A stretch of DNA of 64,000 nucleotides from Desulfoprunum benzoelyticum. GTDB lineage: Bacteria > Desulfobacterota > Desulfobulbia > Desulfobulbales > Desulfocapsaceae. This document shows positions 46,635 through 56,062 of the stretch, piece after piece (the stretch's first letter is position 1; each line of letters starts with the position of its first letter). Location of the stretch: the NCBI RefSeq assembly GCF_014201505.1, contig NZ_JACHEO010000001.1, positions 1 to 64,000 on the forward strand, given 5' to 3'. The notes under the pieces were generated by a model that worked only from the letters and a program-made list of their open reading frames with translations, was not told the origin of the DNA and did not search any database. Position numbers and translations under genes: made by a program.

Positions 46635-46811
46635 TCAGTCGTAGATGATGGCCGTGTATTTCTCCAGAATCTCTTCGGTCTCCCGGTCCAGGTCGCCGGC
46701 CACCTCATGGATCTGGTATTCCTGCTTGCAGCCGGTGCAGCGCATCCGCACCCGCCGGCACATCCGATGCACCTCCAGTTTTGCCGAACACTTCTTGCAT
46801 TTCATCGTCAT
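46635..46811 (-). CDS. Small zinc-ribbon protein with paired cysteines (58 residues)
   Basis: Reads MTMKCKKCSAKLEVHRMC at the start, then CTGCKQEYQIHEVAGDLD, and ends in KYTAIIYD. Cysteine pairs CKKC and CTGC, with a further Cys, suggest a structural zinc site; small dual-CxxC proteins of this kind occur in Desulfobacterota. The ATG overlaps the pyrE stop as ATGA, so translation is coupled. The regular coding pattern and the overlap support a real gene. Function unknown. Confidence 0.75.
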   Translation of the reverse strand: MTMKCKKCSAKLEVHRMCRRVRMRCTGCKQEYQIHEVAGDLDRETEEILEKYTAIIYD

Positions 46812-47401
46812 GGCGCCAGCAGTTCCGTGCGGGTGAATATCGATTTGAGCCGGTAGCCGGCCCTGGCCAGCTCTTTGACTCCGCCTTCCTCACGCTCGAC
46901 GACGGTGGCGACCAGACCGACCTTGAATCCCTGGGCCTCGACGCGCTCGATGACCTTGAGCAGGGTGCCGCCGGTCGTGACCACGTCTTCGATCAGGGCG
47001 ACGGTGCAGCCTGCCGCCATGTTCTTCAGCCCCTCGATGTAGTTGCCGGTGCCATGGCCCTTGGCCTCCTTGCGGACGATGAAGGCGGGAATCGGCGCCT
47101 GCTCCAGATAACTGACGATCGAGACGGCGGTCACCAGGGGATCGGCGCCCAGCGTCATCCCGCCGACGGCCTGGATCGGTGTTTTCTCCTCTTTGATCAG
47201 GGCGAAGAGGAGCTTGCCGCAGAGATAGGCCCCCTCTGCCGACAGGGTCGTCTGCTTGCCGTCGATATAGAAGTCGGAGGTCTTGCCGGAGGTCAGGGTG
47301 AAGGTCCCCTGACGGTAGGATTTTTCCAGCAGGATCGCTTTCAGTCGCTGTCGTTCATTCATGGGGATGTCAACCTGAGGGGAGGATTTTGTTGCGGTCA
47401 T
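46808..47401 (-). CDS. pyrE: Orotate phosphoribosyltransferase
   Basis: A 197-residue enzyme of pyrimidine synthesis that joins orotate to PRPP. PRPP-binding motif VALIEDVVTTGGTLLKVIE, the flexible loop VRKEAKGHGTGNYIEG and the early FTLTSGKTSDFYIDGK block are all present. The start may be ATG 47401 or the internal ATG 47362 (MNERQRLKAILL), which fits the family length better; neither has a strong ribosome-binding site. It is followed, with an ATGA overlap, by the zinc-ribbon gene. Confidence 0.95.
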   Translation of the reverse strand: MTATKSSPQVDIPMNERQRLKAILLEKSYRQGTFTLTSGKTSDFYIDGKQTTLSAEGAYLCGKLLFALIKEEKTPIQAVGGMTLGADPLVTAVSIVSYLEQAPIPAFIVRKEAKGHGTGNYIEGLKNMAAGCTVALIEDVVTTGGTLLKVIERVEAQGFKVGLVATVVEREEGGVKELARAGYRLKSIFTRTELLAP

Positions 47402-47568
47402 CGCAAAATCAACGGTCTTTGATTTTACTTAAATAGGACCGGAGAGAAAAGAAAAAACTCGCGTTGCCGGAAAATAGCATGGTATTCTCAATTTTTACCT
47501 GTCAGTTATCGGACTGATGGCAGAGCGTCCCTTTGTTCATCGTTTCCATCCTTTGGTGAGGAGAGTCT

Positions 47569-49410
47569 ATGTGCGGCATCGTTGGTTATATCGGGCCCCG
47601 GCGGGTGGTGCCGGTGCTTCTGGAAGGCCTCAGGCGTCTTGAGTACCGGGGCTATGATTCCGCCGGCGTGGTCTATCTTGAAAACGGAGAATTGACCAAG
47701 TACCGCTGTCAGGGCAAACTTTTCAATCTCGAAACGCTGATCGACGATGCGATCGTGGCTCCTTCCCATATCGGTCTCGGTCACACCCGCTGGGCGACGC
47801 ACGGGGCGCCGACGACGGCCAACGCCCATCCGCACAGTGATTGCACCGGCAGGCTGGTCGTGGTCCATAACGGCATCATCGAAAATTACCATTCGCTGCG
47901 CGAGGAACTGAAGGCCAAGGGGCACCGGTTCAGCTCCGAGACCGATACCGAGGTCCTGGCCCATCTTATCGAGGACTGTCTGGAGGATGATCTCCCCACC
48001 GCCGTCCGCACGGCCCTGCCGCGGGTCGAGGGGTCGTATGCCCTGGGGGTGCTGTGGGCCAACCAACCCGACCAGCTTGTTGCCGCCCGCAACCAGAGTC
48101 CGCTGGTGCTCGGCATCAGCGCGGAGGAGGGGTCTTTTCTCGCCTCCGATATCCCGGCGCTGCTGCCCTTCACCAACCAGGTCGTGTTCCTGGAGGACAT
48201 GGAGATGGCGGTGCTCACCAGCGGGGGCCGGGATATCTACTCGCTGACCACCGGGGAGCCTGTCACCCGCCTGCCCCAGACCATTCTCTGGAATGCGGCG
48301 ATGGCCGAGAAGGCCGGGTTCAAACACTTCATGCTGAAGGAGATCTTCGAACAGCCGCAGGCGATCACCAACACCGTCAGTGGCCGGGTGAACCCGGAGA
48401 CCGGGGAGGTCAGCCTTGCCGAGATCAATCTGTCGGCACAGGAGTGCCGCAACATCGACCGCATCTTCCTCGTCGCCTGCGGCACCTCCTGGCACGCCGC
48501 CCTGGTTGCCAAATACTGGATCGAGCGGCATGCGAAGATCCCGGTGGAGGTCGATATCGCCTCGGAATTCCGCTATCGTCATCTGCTCATCGACGAACGG
48601 GTGTTGACGATCACGATCTCCCAATCCGGCGAGACCGCCGACACGCTGGCCGGGATGCGGATCGCCAGGAAGATGGGATCGAAGGCGATCACGATCTGCA
48701 ACGTCGTCGGTTCGACGATGACCCGGGAGGCCGACGGGACCGTCTACACCCACGCCGGGCCGGAGATCGGGGTGGCTTCGACCAAGGCCTTCACCTCCCA
48801 GCTGGCGGCCCTCTTCCTGTTCACCATTTTTCTCGGCCGACACAGAGGAACGATTGACCTGGCGAAGCAGCAGGAACTGGCCCAGGCCCTGATCGGTATC
48901 CCGGCGATCATCGAACACCATCTGCCAAAGATTCAGGAGCAGGTCGGCGCCTTGATCGAAGGTTACTACGATTGCCGTGATTTCCTCTTTGTCGGCCGTG
49001 GACTGTCGTACCCGATCGCCCTCGAAGGCGCGCTGAAACTGAAGGAAATCTCCTATATCCATGCCGAGGGGTACGCCTCCGGCGAACTCAAGCACGGGCC
49101 GATCGCCCTGATCGACAAGGAGATGCCGATCGTGGCGATGGTGCCGCAGGACAAGGTGTACCACAAGACGATTTCCAACATCGAGGAGATCAAGGCCCGC
49201 CAGGGGCGGCTGATCCTCATCGGCAGCGAAGGCGACAGCCACCTGTTGACAATCACCGACGATGTCGTGTGGCTGCCGAAAATCCACGAGGATATGAACC
49301 CCATCCTCTACACCATTCCGGCCCAGCTGCTGGCGTATGAGATCGCCACTCGCCGCGGCTGCGACGTCGATCAGCCCCGCAATCTGGCAAAGAGCGTGAC
49401 GGTGGAGTGA
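47569..49410 (+). CDS. glmS: Glutamine--fructose-6-phosphate aminotransferase (isomerizing)
   Basis: A 613-residue enzyme making glucosamine 6-phosphate for cell-wall synthesis. The mature N-terminal nucleophile is Cys2 in MCGIVGYIGPR; glutaminase motifs HTRWATHGAPT and NGIIENY follow, then two SIS isomerase domains (CGTSWHAALV, SQSGETADTLAG) and the C-terminal PRNLAKSVTVE. Length is standard. No glmS ribozyme is visible upstream. Confidence 0.97.
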   Translation: MCGIVGYIGPRRVVPVLLEGLRRLEYRGYDSAGVVYLENGELTKYRCQGKLFNLETLIDDAIVAPSHIGLGHTRWATHGAPTTANAHPHSDCTGRLVVVHNGIIENYHSLREELKAKGHRFSSETDTEVLAHLIEDCLEDDLPTAVRTALPRVEGSYALGVLWANQPDQLVAARNQSPLVLGISAEEGSFLASDIPALLPFTNQVVFLEDMEMAVLTSGGRDIYSLTTGEPVTRLPQTILWNAAMAEKAGFKHFMLKEIFEQPQAITNTVSGRVNPETGEVSLAEINLSAQECRNIDRIFLVACGTSWHAALVAKYWIERHAKIPVEVDIASEFRYRHLLIDERVLTITISQSGETADTLAGMRIARKMGSKAITICNVVGSTMTREADGTVYTHAGPEIGVASTKAFTSQLAALFLFTIFLGRHRGTIDLAKQQELAQALIGIPAIIEHHLPKIQEQVGALIEGYYDCRDFLFVGRGLSYPIALEGALKLKEISYIHAEGYASGELKHGPIALIDKEMPIVAMVPQDKVYHKTISNIEEIKARQGRLILIGSEGDSHLLTITDDVVWLPKIHEDMNPILYTIPAQLLAYEIATRRGCDVDQPRNLAKSVTVE

Positions 49411-49439
49411 GCCGCTTGCCCCACCTGCCGCCACCTCCG

Positions 49440-49473
49440 CCGGGACTGCCTGCGCTCCTGCAGGCAGTCCCGG
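49440..49473 (+). terminator. 13-bp stem hairpin after glmS
   Basis: CCGGGACTGCCTG and CAGGCAGTCCCGG form a perfect 13-bp stem with an 8-base loop, 30 bases after the glmS stop. There is no T run. The rest of the 329-base gap up to the peptidase gene holds nothing recognisable apart from its presumed promoter. Confidence 0.6.
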
Positions 49474-49739
49474 ATCCGCAGGCGGGATAGGATCACTCGC
49501 CGTGTTGACACACTGATCAGCCCCCCCGCAACGTTCCGTCTTTGTCTGCACATCATTTTTTCCCCTGTCATTTTTCCGGCCAATCTGCGGGAATCGTTGT
49601 CACGGTACCGCAGTATTCTCCGGGAACCGGCAAGCTGCAACCTTGTAATATCCTCAAGATGCTCTACATTTTTCAAAACATCGAAACCCGGTCAAGCAAT
49701 GATCGCCAAGCGCCAGCAACACACCGTTGAGACTTTGTC

Positions 49740-52616
49740 ATGCATATGAAACTACCTGGATACATCCAACGATTTGTTTTCGTAGTCGTTCTCTGCACGG
49801 TGGCGCTCCTGCCGCCGTTCGTCGGTCCGGCGGAGGCCAGAACCGCCGCCATCGAATGCCTCTCGGTCGGCTGGCCGTCGTCGCGCAGCGATCTGCAGCC
49901 GGACCCGAGTCTTGTCCGGGGGACGCTGCCCAACGGTCTCCGCTATGTGCTGAAGGAAAACAAGGAGCCGCGCAACCGGGTCGCGGCCTATCTCGATATC
50001 CAGGCCGGATCGCTGCACGAAACCGATGAGCAGCGCGGCTATGCCCATTTCCTCGAGCACATGCTGTTCAACGGTACGACCAATTTCAAGCCTGGAGAAC
50101 TGGTCGAGTACTTCCAGTCGATCGGCATGAGTTTCGGCGGCGATATCAATGCCCGAACGTCCTTCGACGACACGGTCTACCACCTGATCCTCCCCGATGC
50201 CGACCGAGCGCAATTGGAAAAAGGGTTTGCCGTCCTTGCCGACTATGGCCGCGGCGCCCTGCTGCTGGAGAGGGAAGTCGAACGGGAGCGTGGCGTGATC
50301 CTCTCCGAACGGCGGGCCCGGGATTCGGCCGAATATCGGACCTACGTCGCCGGCAGCGAGTTCGCCCTGCGCGGCACGAGGATGCCGGAGAGGATGCCGA
50401 TCGGCGTCGAGGAGACGCTGCAGAAGGCCGATCGTAAGCTGCTCAAACAATATTACGATCAGTGGTACCGGCCGGAAAACATGATCCTGGTGGTTGTCGG
50501 CGATTTCCGCAGTACCGAAGTCGAACCGTTGGTGCAGAGGATTTTCGGCGGCCTCGCCGCTGCCGCAACTGTCCCGGCGTGTCCGGATTTCGGCAGCCTG
50601 CAGCATCAGGGGGTGGAGGCCTTCTACCATTACGAGGAGGAGCTGGGCAAGAGCGAGGTGTCGATCGAATCCCTGTGGAATACCAGCGAAAAAAACGACT
50701 CCCGGGCTCTCCAGGAAGAGGAGCTGCGCAAACACGCGGCCGCGCTGATTGTCCGGCATCGGCTGCAGCGGTTGCAGGAACGTCCGGACACCCCGTTCTC
50801 CCAGGCCTTCTACAGTGCGGGCGAGATGTTTGAGCGGATCGGCTATGCCGTGCTTTCGGCCGAGGCAAGGACGGGCAAATGGCGGGAGGCCCTGCGTCTG
50901 CTCGAGCACACCCTGCGCCAGGCCCTGATCTACGGAGTCAGTGAGGCGGAACTCGACCGGGTGAAGAAGGAGATCAAGGCCAACCTCGAGAAGTCGGTGT
51001 TGACTGCGGCCACCAGGGATTCCAAGAATATCGCCAATGACATCATCCGCCATCTCAATCAAAACAGGGTATTCATGTCGCCGCAGCAGGAATTGGAACT
51101 GTACGGGCCGATACTGGCGGCAATGGATGTCGAGGCCGTCAATGATGCGCTGCGGGCGTCCTGGGCCAATGACAGCCGCTTGATCGCCCTGACCGGCAAC
51201 ACCAGGCTGGACGACAAGACCGCCACCGCCGAGATTCTTGCCGCCTTCCGGCAGGCGGCGCAGGAGCACCTCGATGCGGCCGCCGGTACTGCCGAGATTT
51301 CCTTTCCGTACCTGGACAAGCCGGAGGGCGCAGCTCCCAAAGAGGTCATCCCGTTCAAGGAGATCGCGGCCGAACGACTGGTCTTTGCCAACGGGGTGAC
51401 GGTCAACCTCAAACGCACCGAATTCAAAAAGAACGAGGTGCTCGTCGAGATCCACAGCGGCAGCGGGAGACTCGGCGAACCGAAGCCGGGCCTGGCTCTG
51501 TTGACCGAAGGCGTTGTCAACGGCTCCGGTACCGGCACCCTGTCGCGGACCGAGTTGGACGAGGTGCTGGCCGGCAGTACGGTCGGGGCGAAGTTCAAGG
51601 TCGGCGAATCGAGTTTCATCTGGTCCGGCAAGGCGATCAGCAAGGAAACCGAACTGCTGTTCCAACTGCTCCATACCTTGACTGTCGATCCGGGCTTGCG
51701 TCCGGATATCTTTGATCGCGTCAAGCGCGATCTGCGTCAGACTTACCAGGGGATGGAGCGCGACGTCGACGGGGCCATGCAGTTCCGGATCCTGCCCTTT
51801 CTCGCCGGCGACAATCCGAAATTCGGGATGCCGCCCTGGTCAGTCGTCGACAAGGTCGGTATTGAAGATATCAGGCGATGGCTGCTGCCCGAGATGGTCG
51901 GCGGACCGCTCGAGATATCGATCGTCGGCGATGTCGAGCGCGATGAGGTCGTGCGCCTGACGTCCACATATTTCGGGGGTCTGCCGCCGCGGCAGGGCAA
52001 GGGTGTGGAGGCCGATCGCATCGATTTTCCCGTCGGGAAGATGTTGACCGCCACAGTGGATTCATCGATAGACAAGTCGATCCTGCTGATCGCCTGGCCG
52101 ACTGACGACTTCTGGGATATCCACCGCAATCGCCGGCTGCACATGCTTGCCTCGGTCCTTGATGACCGGTTGCGCAAGGTTATCCGTGAGAAGCTCGGGG
52201 CGACGTACTCCCCCCAGGTTTTCAGTTCAGCCAGCCGCGTCTACCCGCATTACGGCATGTTGATGGTCCAGATGGTCGTGCAACCGGGCCAGGAGAAGAA
52301 GGTCGGCGACGAGGTGCTGCGGATTGCCGATGATCTGCGTCGCGGCGGCGTGACGGAAGAGGAATTGGAACGGGCGAAGGCGCCGATGATGACCTCGCTC
52401 AAAGATGCGGTGCGCTCCAACGGTTACTGGCTGTCATCGGTGTTGACCCAGTCGACCGCTCACCCGCAGCAGCTGACTTGGCCGCTGTCGATCCTCAGCG
52501 ATTTCAAGGCGGTGACATCAGCTGATCTGGCGGCCCTGGCTGATAAATATCTGGTCAACGATAAGGCGGCCACGGCCTGGGTCGTCCCGGTCCCCGGGAC
52601 CAACGGCCGTCAGTAA
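49740..52616 (+). CDS. M16 family zinc peptidase (insulinase/pitrilysin type), exported
   Basis: A 958-residue protein with an N-terminal signal peptide (about residues 1-33, ending PAEA). The inverted zinc motif HFLEH (His103, Glu106, His107) is followed by a later metal-ligand Glu region in LEREVERERGVILSERR. The second half is a typical inactive M16 domain pair with the R/Y substrate region in LGATYSPQVFSS. The length fits the long periplasmic M16 peptidases of Gram-negative bacteria. Probably degrades small peptides in the periplasm. No obvious operon partner. Confidence 0.9.
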   Translation: MHMKLPGYIQRFVFVVVLCTVALLPPFVGPAEARTAAIECLSVGWPSSRSDLQPDPSLVRGTLPNGLRYVLKENKEPRNRVAAYLDIQAGSLHETDEQRGYAHFLEHMLFNGTTNFKPGELVEYFQSIGMSFGGDINARTSFDDTVYHLILPDADRAQLEKGFAVLADYGRGALLLEREVERERGVILSERRARDSAEYRTYVAGSEFALRGTRMPERMPIGVEETLQKADRKLLKQYYDQWYRPENMILVVVGDFRSTEVEPLVQRIFGGLAAAATVPACPDFGSLQHQGVEAFYHYEEELGKSEVSIESLWNTSEKNDSRALQEEELRKHAAALIVRHRLQRLQERPDTPFSQAFYSAGEMFERIGYAVLSAEARTGKWREALRLLEHTLRQALIYGVSEAELDRVKKEIKANLEKSVLTAATRDSKNIANDIIRHLNQNRVFMSPQQELELYGPILAAMDVEAVNDALRASWANDSRLIALTGNTRLDDKTATAEILAAFRQAAQEHLDAAAGTAEISFPYLDKPEGAAPKEVIPFKEIAAERLVFANGVTVNLKRTEFKKNEVLVEIHSGSGRLGEPKPGLALLTEGVVNGSGTGTLSRTELDEVLAGSTVGAKFKVGESSFIWSGKAISKETELLFQLLHTLTVDPGLRPDIFDRVKRDLRQTYQGMERDVDGAMQFRILPFLAGDNPKFGMPPWSVVDKVGIEDIRRWLLPEMVGGPLEISIVGDVERDEVVRLTSTYFGGLPPRQGKGVEADRIDFPVGKMLTATVDSSIDKSILLIAWPTDDFWDIHRNRRLHMLASVLDDRLRKVIREKLGATYSPQVFSSASRVYPHYGMLMVQMVVQPGQEKKVGDEVLRIADDLRRGGVTEEELERAKAPMMTSLKDAVRSNGYWLSSVLTQSTAHPQQLTWPLSILSDFKAVTSADLAALADKYLVNDKAATAWVVPVPGTNGRQ

Positions 52617-52684
52617 CGAGGCTCAATCGGGGGGAGAGATCGGTCGCGAGATGCTCCTGTGGTCTGCTGCCATGGCGCAGGCAA

Positions 52685-53614
52685 TCAGCCGATGATCCAC
52701 AGCGCCATATTCTGGGTCTGCATCACGGTCCGGCTCGAGATGCTGCCCAGAACACCCTTTGCCGTTCCCTCCTGGCGGCGGCCGATGACGATCGTGCCGC
52801 AACCGTGTATTTTCGCGTGACTGATGATACTGGTGCTTTCTTCCAGGGTCGTTGGTTCCGGCAGGGTGTGGATCATCTCCTTGTCGATGCCGGCATCGAT
52901 GAGCAGTTGAATCGGGCCGGTGAACAGGCAGTTTTTGCCCTGCAGGTGCGTGTCGCACCATTCCTTTCCCCACCTGCTGTAAAAATCCTCGGGAACACAC
53001 TGGATCCTCGATGACAGGAGGCCGCGGGCATGAAAGAACAGAAAGGCGACGTCGTTTCTGCCGGCGAAGATATGGGCCAGGTGATCAACGGCCATCAGCG
53101 AGTTGACCGATCCGTCGACGGGGACGAAAAAACGATTGTTTTTGACTTCGCCATCGATGATCCATAACGGTATTTTGCGGCATTTTCTGAACAGTTCCGC
53201 CGATACCGAGCCGAGGAGCATCTCCCCGACCACGCCTATTCCTCGCCTGGCGACGACGATGCTGTCGACCAGGTGTTTCTCCGCATACCCCTTCAGCGAT
53301 GCGGCGATACTGGTGGAGTGGGGAACGGTCGAGGAGGTGATGCGATCGGCGGGAATCCCGAGGGAGGTCAGTCTGTCTTCGGCCTTTTTCAGATGACGGA
53401 GGCCGGCAGCATGGTTGCGATCGAACCTGCCGTTAGACGGCAACAGGCTGTTTGCCGGGTCTTCAGCCTCGGGGAGGACAGGACAGCCGACGTTGGTACA
53501 GTGCAGGACATGAAAGTTGACGTCATGGCGGTCGGTAAAGAGTGCAGCGACATAGTCTAGGGCCTGGGCGCTGAAGGTCGAGCCATCGACGGCGAGAAGA
53601 AGCTTTTTTTCCAT
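52685..53614 (-). CDS. Tandem universal stress protein (two UspA domains)
   Basis: A 309-residue cytoplasmic protein with two UspA folds. The first begins KLLLAVDGSTFSAQAL and ends with VVARRGIGVVGEMLLGSVSAELF; the second begins RFFVPVDGSVNSLMAVDHL and ends with the nucleotide-binding VIGRRQEGTAKGVLGSISSR. Such tandem proteins respond to starvation or redox stress. ATG 53614 is chosen since AAGGTGG lies five bases ahead. Confidence 0.9.
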   Translation of the reverse strand: MEKKLLLAVDGSTFSAQALDYVAALFTDRHDVNFHVLHCTNVGCPVLPEAEDPANSLLPSNGRFDRNHAAGLRHLKKAEDRLTSLGIPADRITSSTVPHSTSIAASLKGYAEKHLVDSIVVARRGIGVVGEMLLGSVSAELFRKCRKIPLWIIDGEVKNNRFFVPVDGSVNSLMAVDHLAHIFAGRNDVAFLFFHARGLLSSRIQCVPEDFYSRWGKEWCDTHLQGKNCLFTGPIQLLIDAGIDKEMIHTLPEPTTLEESTSIISHAKIHGCGTIVIGRRQEGTAKGVLGSISSRTVMQTQNMALWIIG

Positions 53615-53817
53615 GGAACCACCTTGTGGTAACACTGTTTTTTTAAAATAAATGAAGTATATAGTTGAACATGAGGCGAAGTCAACGGCAAAACCTGATA
53701 TTCCAGGATGTGGAGAATTGCGGCAAATTCAGTTGAAGTTCTGATTTCATTTGCTTAAGTAACGAGAGAACAGCAGTCATCGGTACAAGAACATCACGAA
53801 GAACCTGGGGAAGATGC

Positions 53818-54216
53818 ATGAGCGGACAACAACCTGAACAGTTCCACGAGCGGCGCAAGGGGATGCGGACGCGGTTTGTCACCAGAGTATTTCTGACCTT
53901 GCCGGAAGAGCAGGAGCAACTGGAAGGGGACCTCCAGGATATCAGCCTTTTCGGGATGTATGTCGGGACCAGGCGCCAGGTGGCGATCGCAAGCGTCTGC
54001 TCCATTCGCATTGTCATCACCGCCGAGAACAGCCGCCTGATCCTGGACGACCTTCAGGGCCAAGTCGTCCGTCAGGATGAACAGGGATTGGGGATCCGCT
54101 TTGCCGCCAGACTCGAATGGTATGTCCTGTTCAATATCTATACCCACTTCGGCAAGGGCCGGAGAGTTCAGAATGCCGTCGTCCAGGCCGAACAACCCGA
54201 TGTCGAGGCGAACTGA
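53818..54216 (+). CDS. PilZ domain protein
   Basis: A 132-residue single-domain protein with an RxxxR-type c-di-GMP motif in ERRKGMRTRF and the second motif in GDLQDISLFGMYVGT (D-x-S-x-x-G). This supports binding of cyclic di-GMP. No output domain is attached and no flagellar or polysaccharide genes are nearby, so the target is unknown. Confidence 0.8.
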   Translation: MSGQQPEQFHERRKGMRTRFVTRVFLTLPEEQEQLEGDLQDISLFGMYVGTRRQVAIASVCSIRIVITAENSRLILDDLQGQVVRQDEQGLGIRFAARLEWYVLFNIYTHFGKGRRVQNAVVQAEQPDVEAN

Positions 54217-54245
54217 CCAGCGGCATACAGCAAGGCGGTGCCGCC

Positions 54246-55043
54246 CTAGATGACGGATACCTCGGCGAGAAGGGCTTCCGCTTCCAACTCCTTTCGAACC
54301 CAATGTGTCTGGAAACCGCCATTGCGGCGGATGATCATCGTTGAAAAATAATGCGGGTTCTCGGGAATGCGTGAGAGATCGCGGATGATCCGTTCGCCTT
54401 TCATGCCCGCCCGCTCGATCAGCACGGCCCTGTTGAGAAGACCGGTTTCCTGAAGCAATCGGCAGATTCGGGGCAGAACCCGATGGACCTTCATCAGGAC
54501 GATGGTGTCGAACTTCTCGAGCGTCGATCGCAACCGTTCGTCGCTGAAGGTTGCCGGCACCACCGCCAGCATCTCATTGCCGAGGCAGATCGGCATCGCT
54601 GTTTCCGCCGAACAGCAGCTCATCGCCGGAATCCCGGCGTGAAACTTGACCCGGACATCCGGCCGCATCGACAGCAGGGTGTCGTAGAGATAATAGCCGG
54701 TCGAATAGATCGCCGGGTCGCCAAGGGTCGGGAAGGCGACATCGAGTCCCCGATCGAGGCAGGCGATGATCTTTGCCGCCGCCGTTTGCCACGCCAGGCT
54801 GACATCTCTCTCAGGGGCCTTGCCGGCCCTGATTTTCTTCATTGGAAAGTACAGTTCAAAGATATCCTTGCCGGCGAGATCGACGACCTGGCTGACGATC
54901 GCGAGCGCCGTTGAACTGCCGCCCGGTGTGGCCTTGGGGGCAGCGATGATCGGGCAGGCCGTAAGGGTTTTCAAGGCTTTGAGGGTCAGGAGATCCGGAT
55001 CTCCGGGGCCGGTGCCGATGATATGGAGGGTCGCGTCACGCAT
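54246..55043 (-). CDS. cobI: Precorrin-2/cobalt-factor II C20-methyltransferase
   Basis: A 265-residue SAM-dependent methyltransferase (CbiL/CobI) of corrin synthesis. The tetrapyrrole methylase signature is seen in HIIGTGPGDPDLLTLKALK, VAFPTLGDPAIYSTGYYLY and AGIPAMSCCSAETAMPI. The ATG at 55043 fits the family N-terminus; an alternative ATG at 55082 overlaps the preceding stop as ATGA and would add 13 residues. It is the last gene of the riboswitch-controlled operon, downstream of cbiK. Confidence 0.9.
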   Translation of the reverse strand: MRDATLHIIGTGPGDPDLLTLKALKTLTACPIIAAPKATPGGSSTALAIVSQVVDLAGKDIFELYFPMKKIRAGKAPERDVSLAWQTAAAKIIACLDRGLDVAFPTLGDPAIYSTGYYLYDTLLSMRPDVRVKFHAGIPAMSCCSAETAMPICLGNEMLAVVPATFSDERLRSTLEKFDTIVLMKVHRVLPRICRLLQETGLLNRAVLIERAGMKGERIIRDLSRIPENPHYFSTMIIRRNGGFQTHWVRKELEAEALLAEVSVI

Positions 55044-55078
55044 GTTTTCTTCTCGGGTTGAAAGGGAATTGATGATTG

Positions 55079-56062
55079 TCATTGGCGGTTGTCAGTGGTC
55101 TGTGGCTGAGGGTAGAACAGCCGGTGCAGTCGTTCGATGCCGACGAGCAGTCTCGGCGTCGGCCGGGATACCAGGGTCTCTTCGATCAGGTAGACCCTGC
55201 CGTCCTTGAAGGCCTTGATCAGCTCAAAGCCGGGTTCGACCTTCAGGGTGTCGATATCGATAGGGTTCATCCGCCCGGTCTGGCTGAGGAAGATATCGAT
55301 CTCGTCGGCCCGGGCGATGATATGTTCCTTGCCGTATTCGGCGATATTGCTCTTGTTTCTCGGTCTGGCGTCGGTGGCGATGTTTCGGCCGCCGGCCGTT
55401 TCGACGGCATAGACCGTGATCGAGGTCGGGGAAAAGGTCTTCATCTTGGCATGGATCGCCTCGACATAGACCCCGGGGCGCCTGTCGTGGTCGGCGATGG
55501 GGATCTTCCGCTTGATCGCCGCAACCCCGGCGAGGAAACGGGTTTGCATCGAACGCGCGGCGGCGGCGCGGCCGGTCAGATCACCGAGGGTCCGCCAGTA
55601 GGCGAACATCCCCTCCACTTCGGTCGGCTGGAGCGAGACGACGGTGATGCCGCTGGCTCGCAACCGGGCGAGCAGGGCCGGGTGGGCGCGCGAAATCATC
55701 GGCCGGACGAGGACCAGGTCCGGTTGAGCGGCGAGGAATTTTTCGGCGCTGTCGCTATCGCTGAAGGTCTGCTTGTGGTGAACGGCATCGGGATTGTCGC
55801 CGCGGTTGACCCCGATGATCTGCGCCGTCGCCCCGAGTTCGACCAGGTTTTCGGTGTGGGCGGGATAGAGGGAAATGATCCGGGAAAAGGGGCGATTGAA
55901 AACGATCGCCGTCCCGTCCTGGTCGACGAACTCTGCCGCGGCAGTGGTCTGCGGCAGGAGGAGAATGAACAGCAGCAGCACCACGACGTTCCCCAGGGTG
56001 GATCGGCGACGCAACGTCACGGTCGGCGGCAAACGATGATGAGGGAGAGTCGAGTCAGGCAT
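55079..56062 (-). CDS. Periplasmic binding protein of a cobalamin/iron-type ABC importer
   Basis: A 327-residue exported protein with a charged head and a hydrophobic signal (about residues 25-40, ending TTAAAEF). The TroA/BtuF-like fold shows in PFSRIISLYPAHTENLVELG, KFLAAQPDLVLVRP and DEIDIFLSQTGRMNP. It shares the operon with the permease and ATPase and begins 8 bases inside the ATPase gene. The cargo is likely cobalt-related (a corrinoid or metal complex), given the riboswitch and cbiK. Confidence 0.85.
   Translation of the reverse strand: MPDSTLPHHRLPPTVTLRRRSTLGNVVVLLLFILLLPQTTAAAEFVDQDGTAIVFNRPFSRIISLYPAHTENLVELGATAQIIGVNRGDNPDAVHHKQTFSDSDSAEKFLAAQPDLVLVRPMISRAHPALLARLRASGITVVSLQPTEVEGMFAYWRTLGDLTGRAAAARSMQTRFLAGVAAIKRKIPIADHDRRPGVYVEAIHAKMKTFSPTSITVYAVETAGGRNIATDARPRNKSNIAEYGKEHIIARADEIDIFLSQTGRMNPIDIDTLKVEPGFELIKAFKDGRVYLIEETLVSRPTPRLLVGIERLHRLFYPQPQTTDNRQ

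Noticed and set aside
47400-47568. A glmS ribozyme upstream of glmS
   Set aside because: The 167-base leader shows none of the conserved ribozyme core; it is AT-rich promoter-like sequence.
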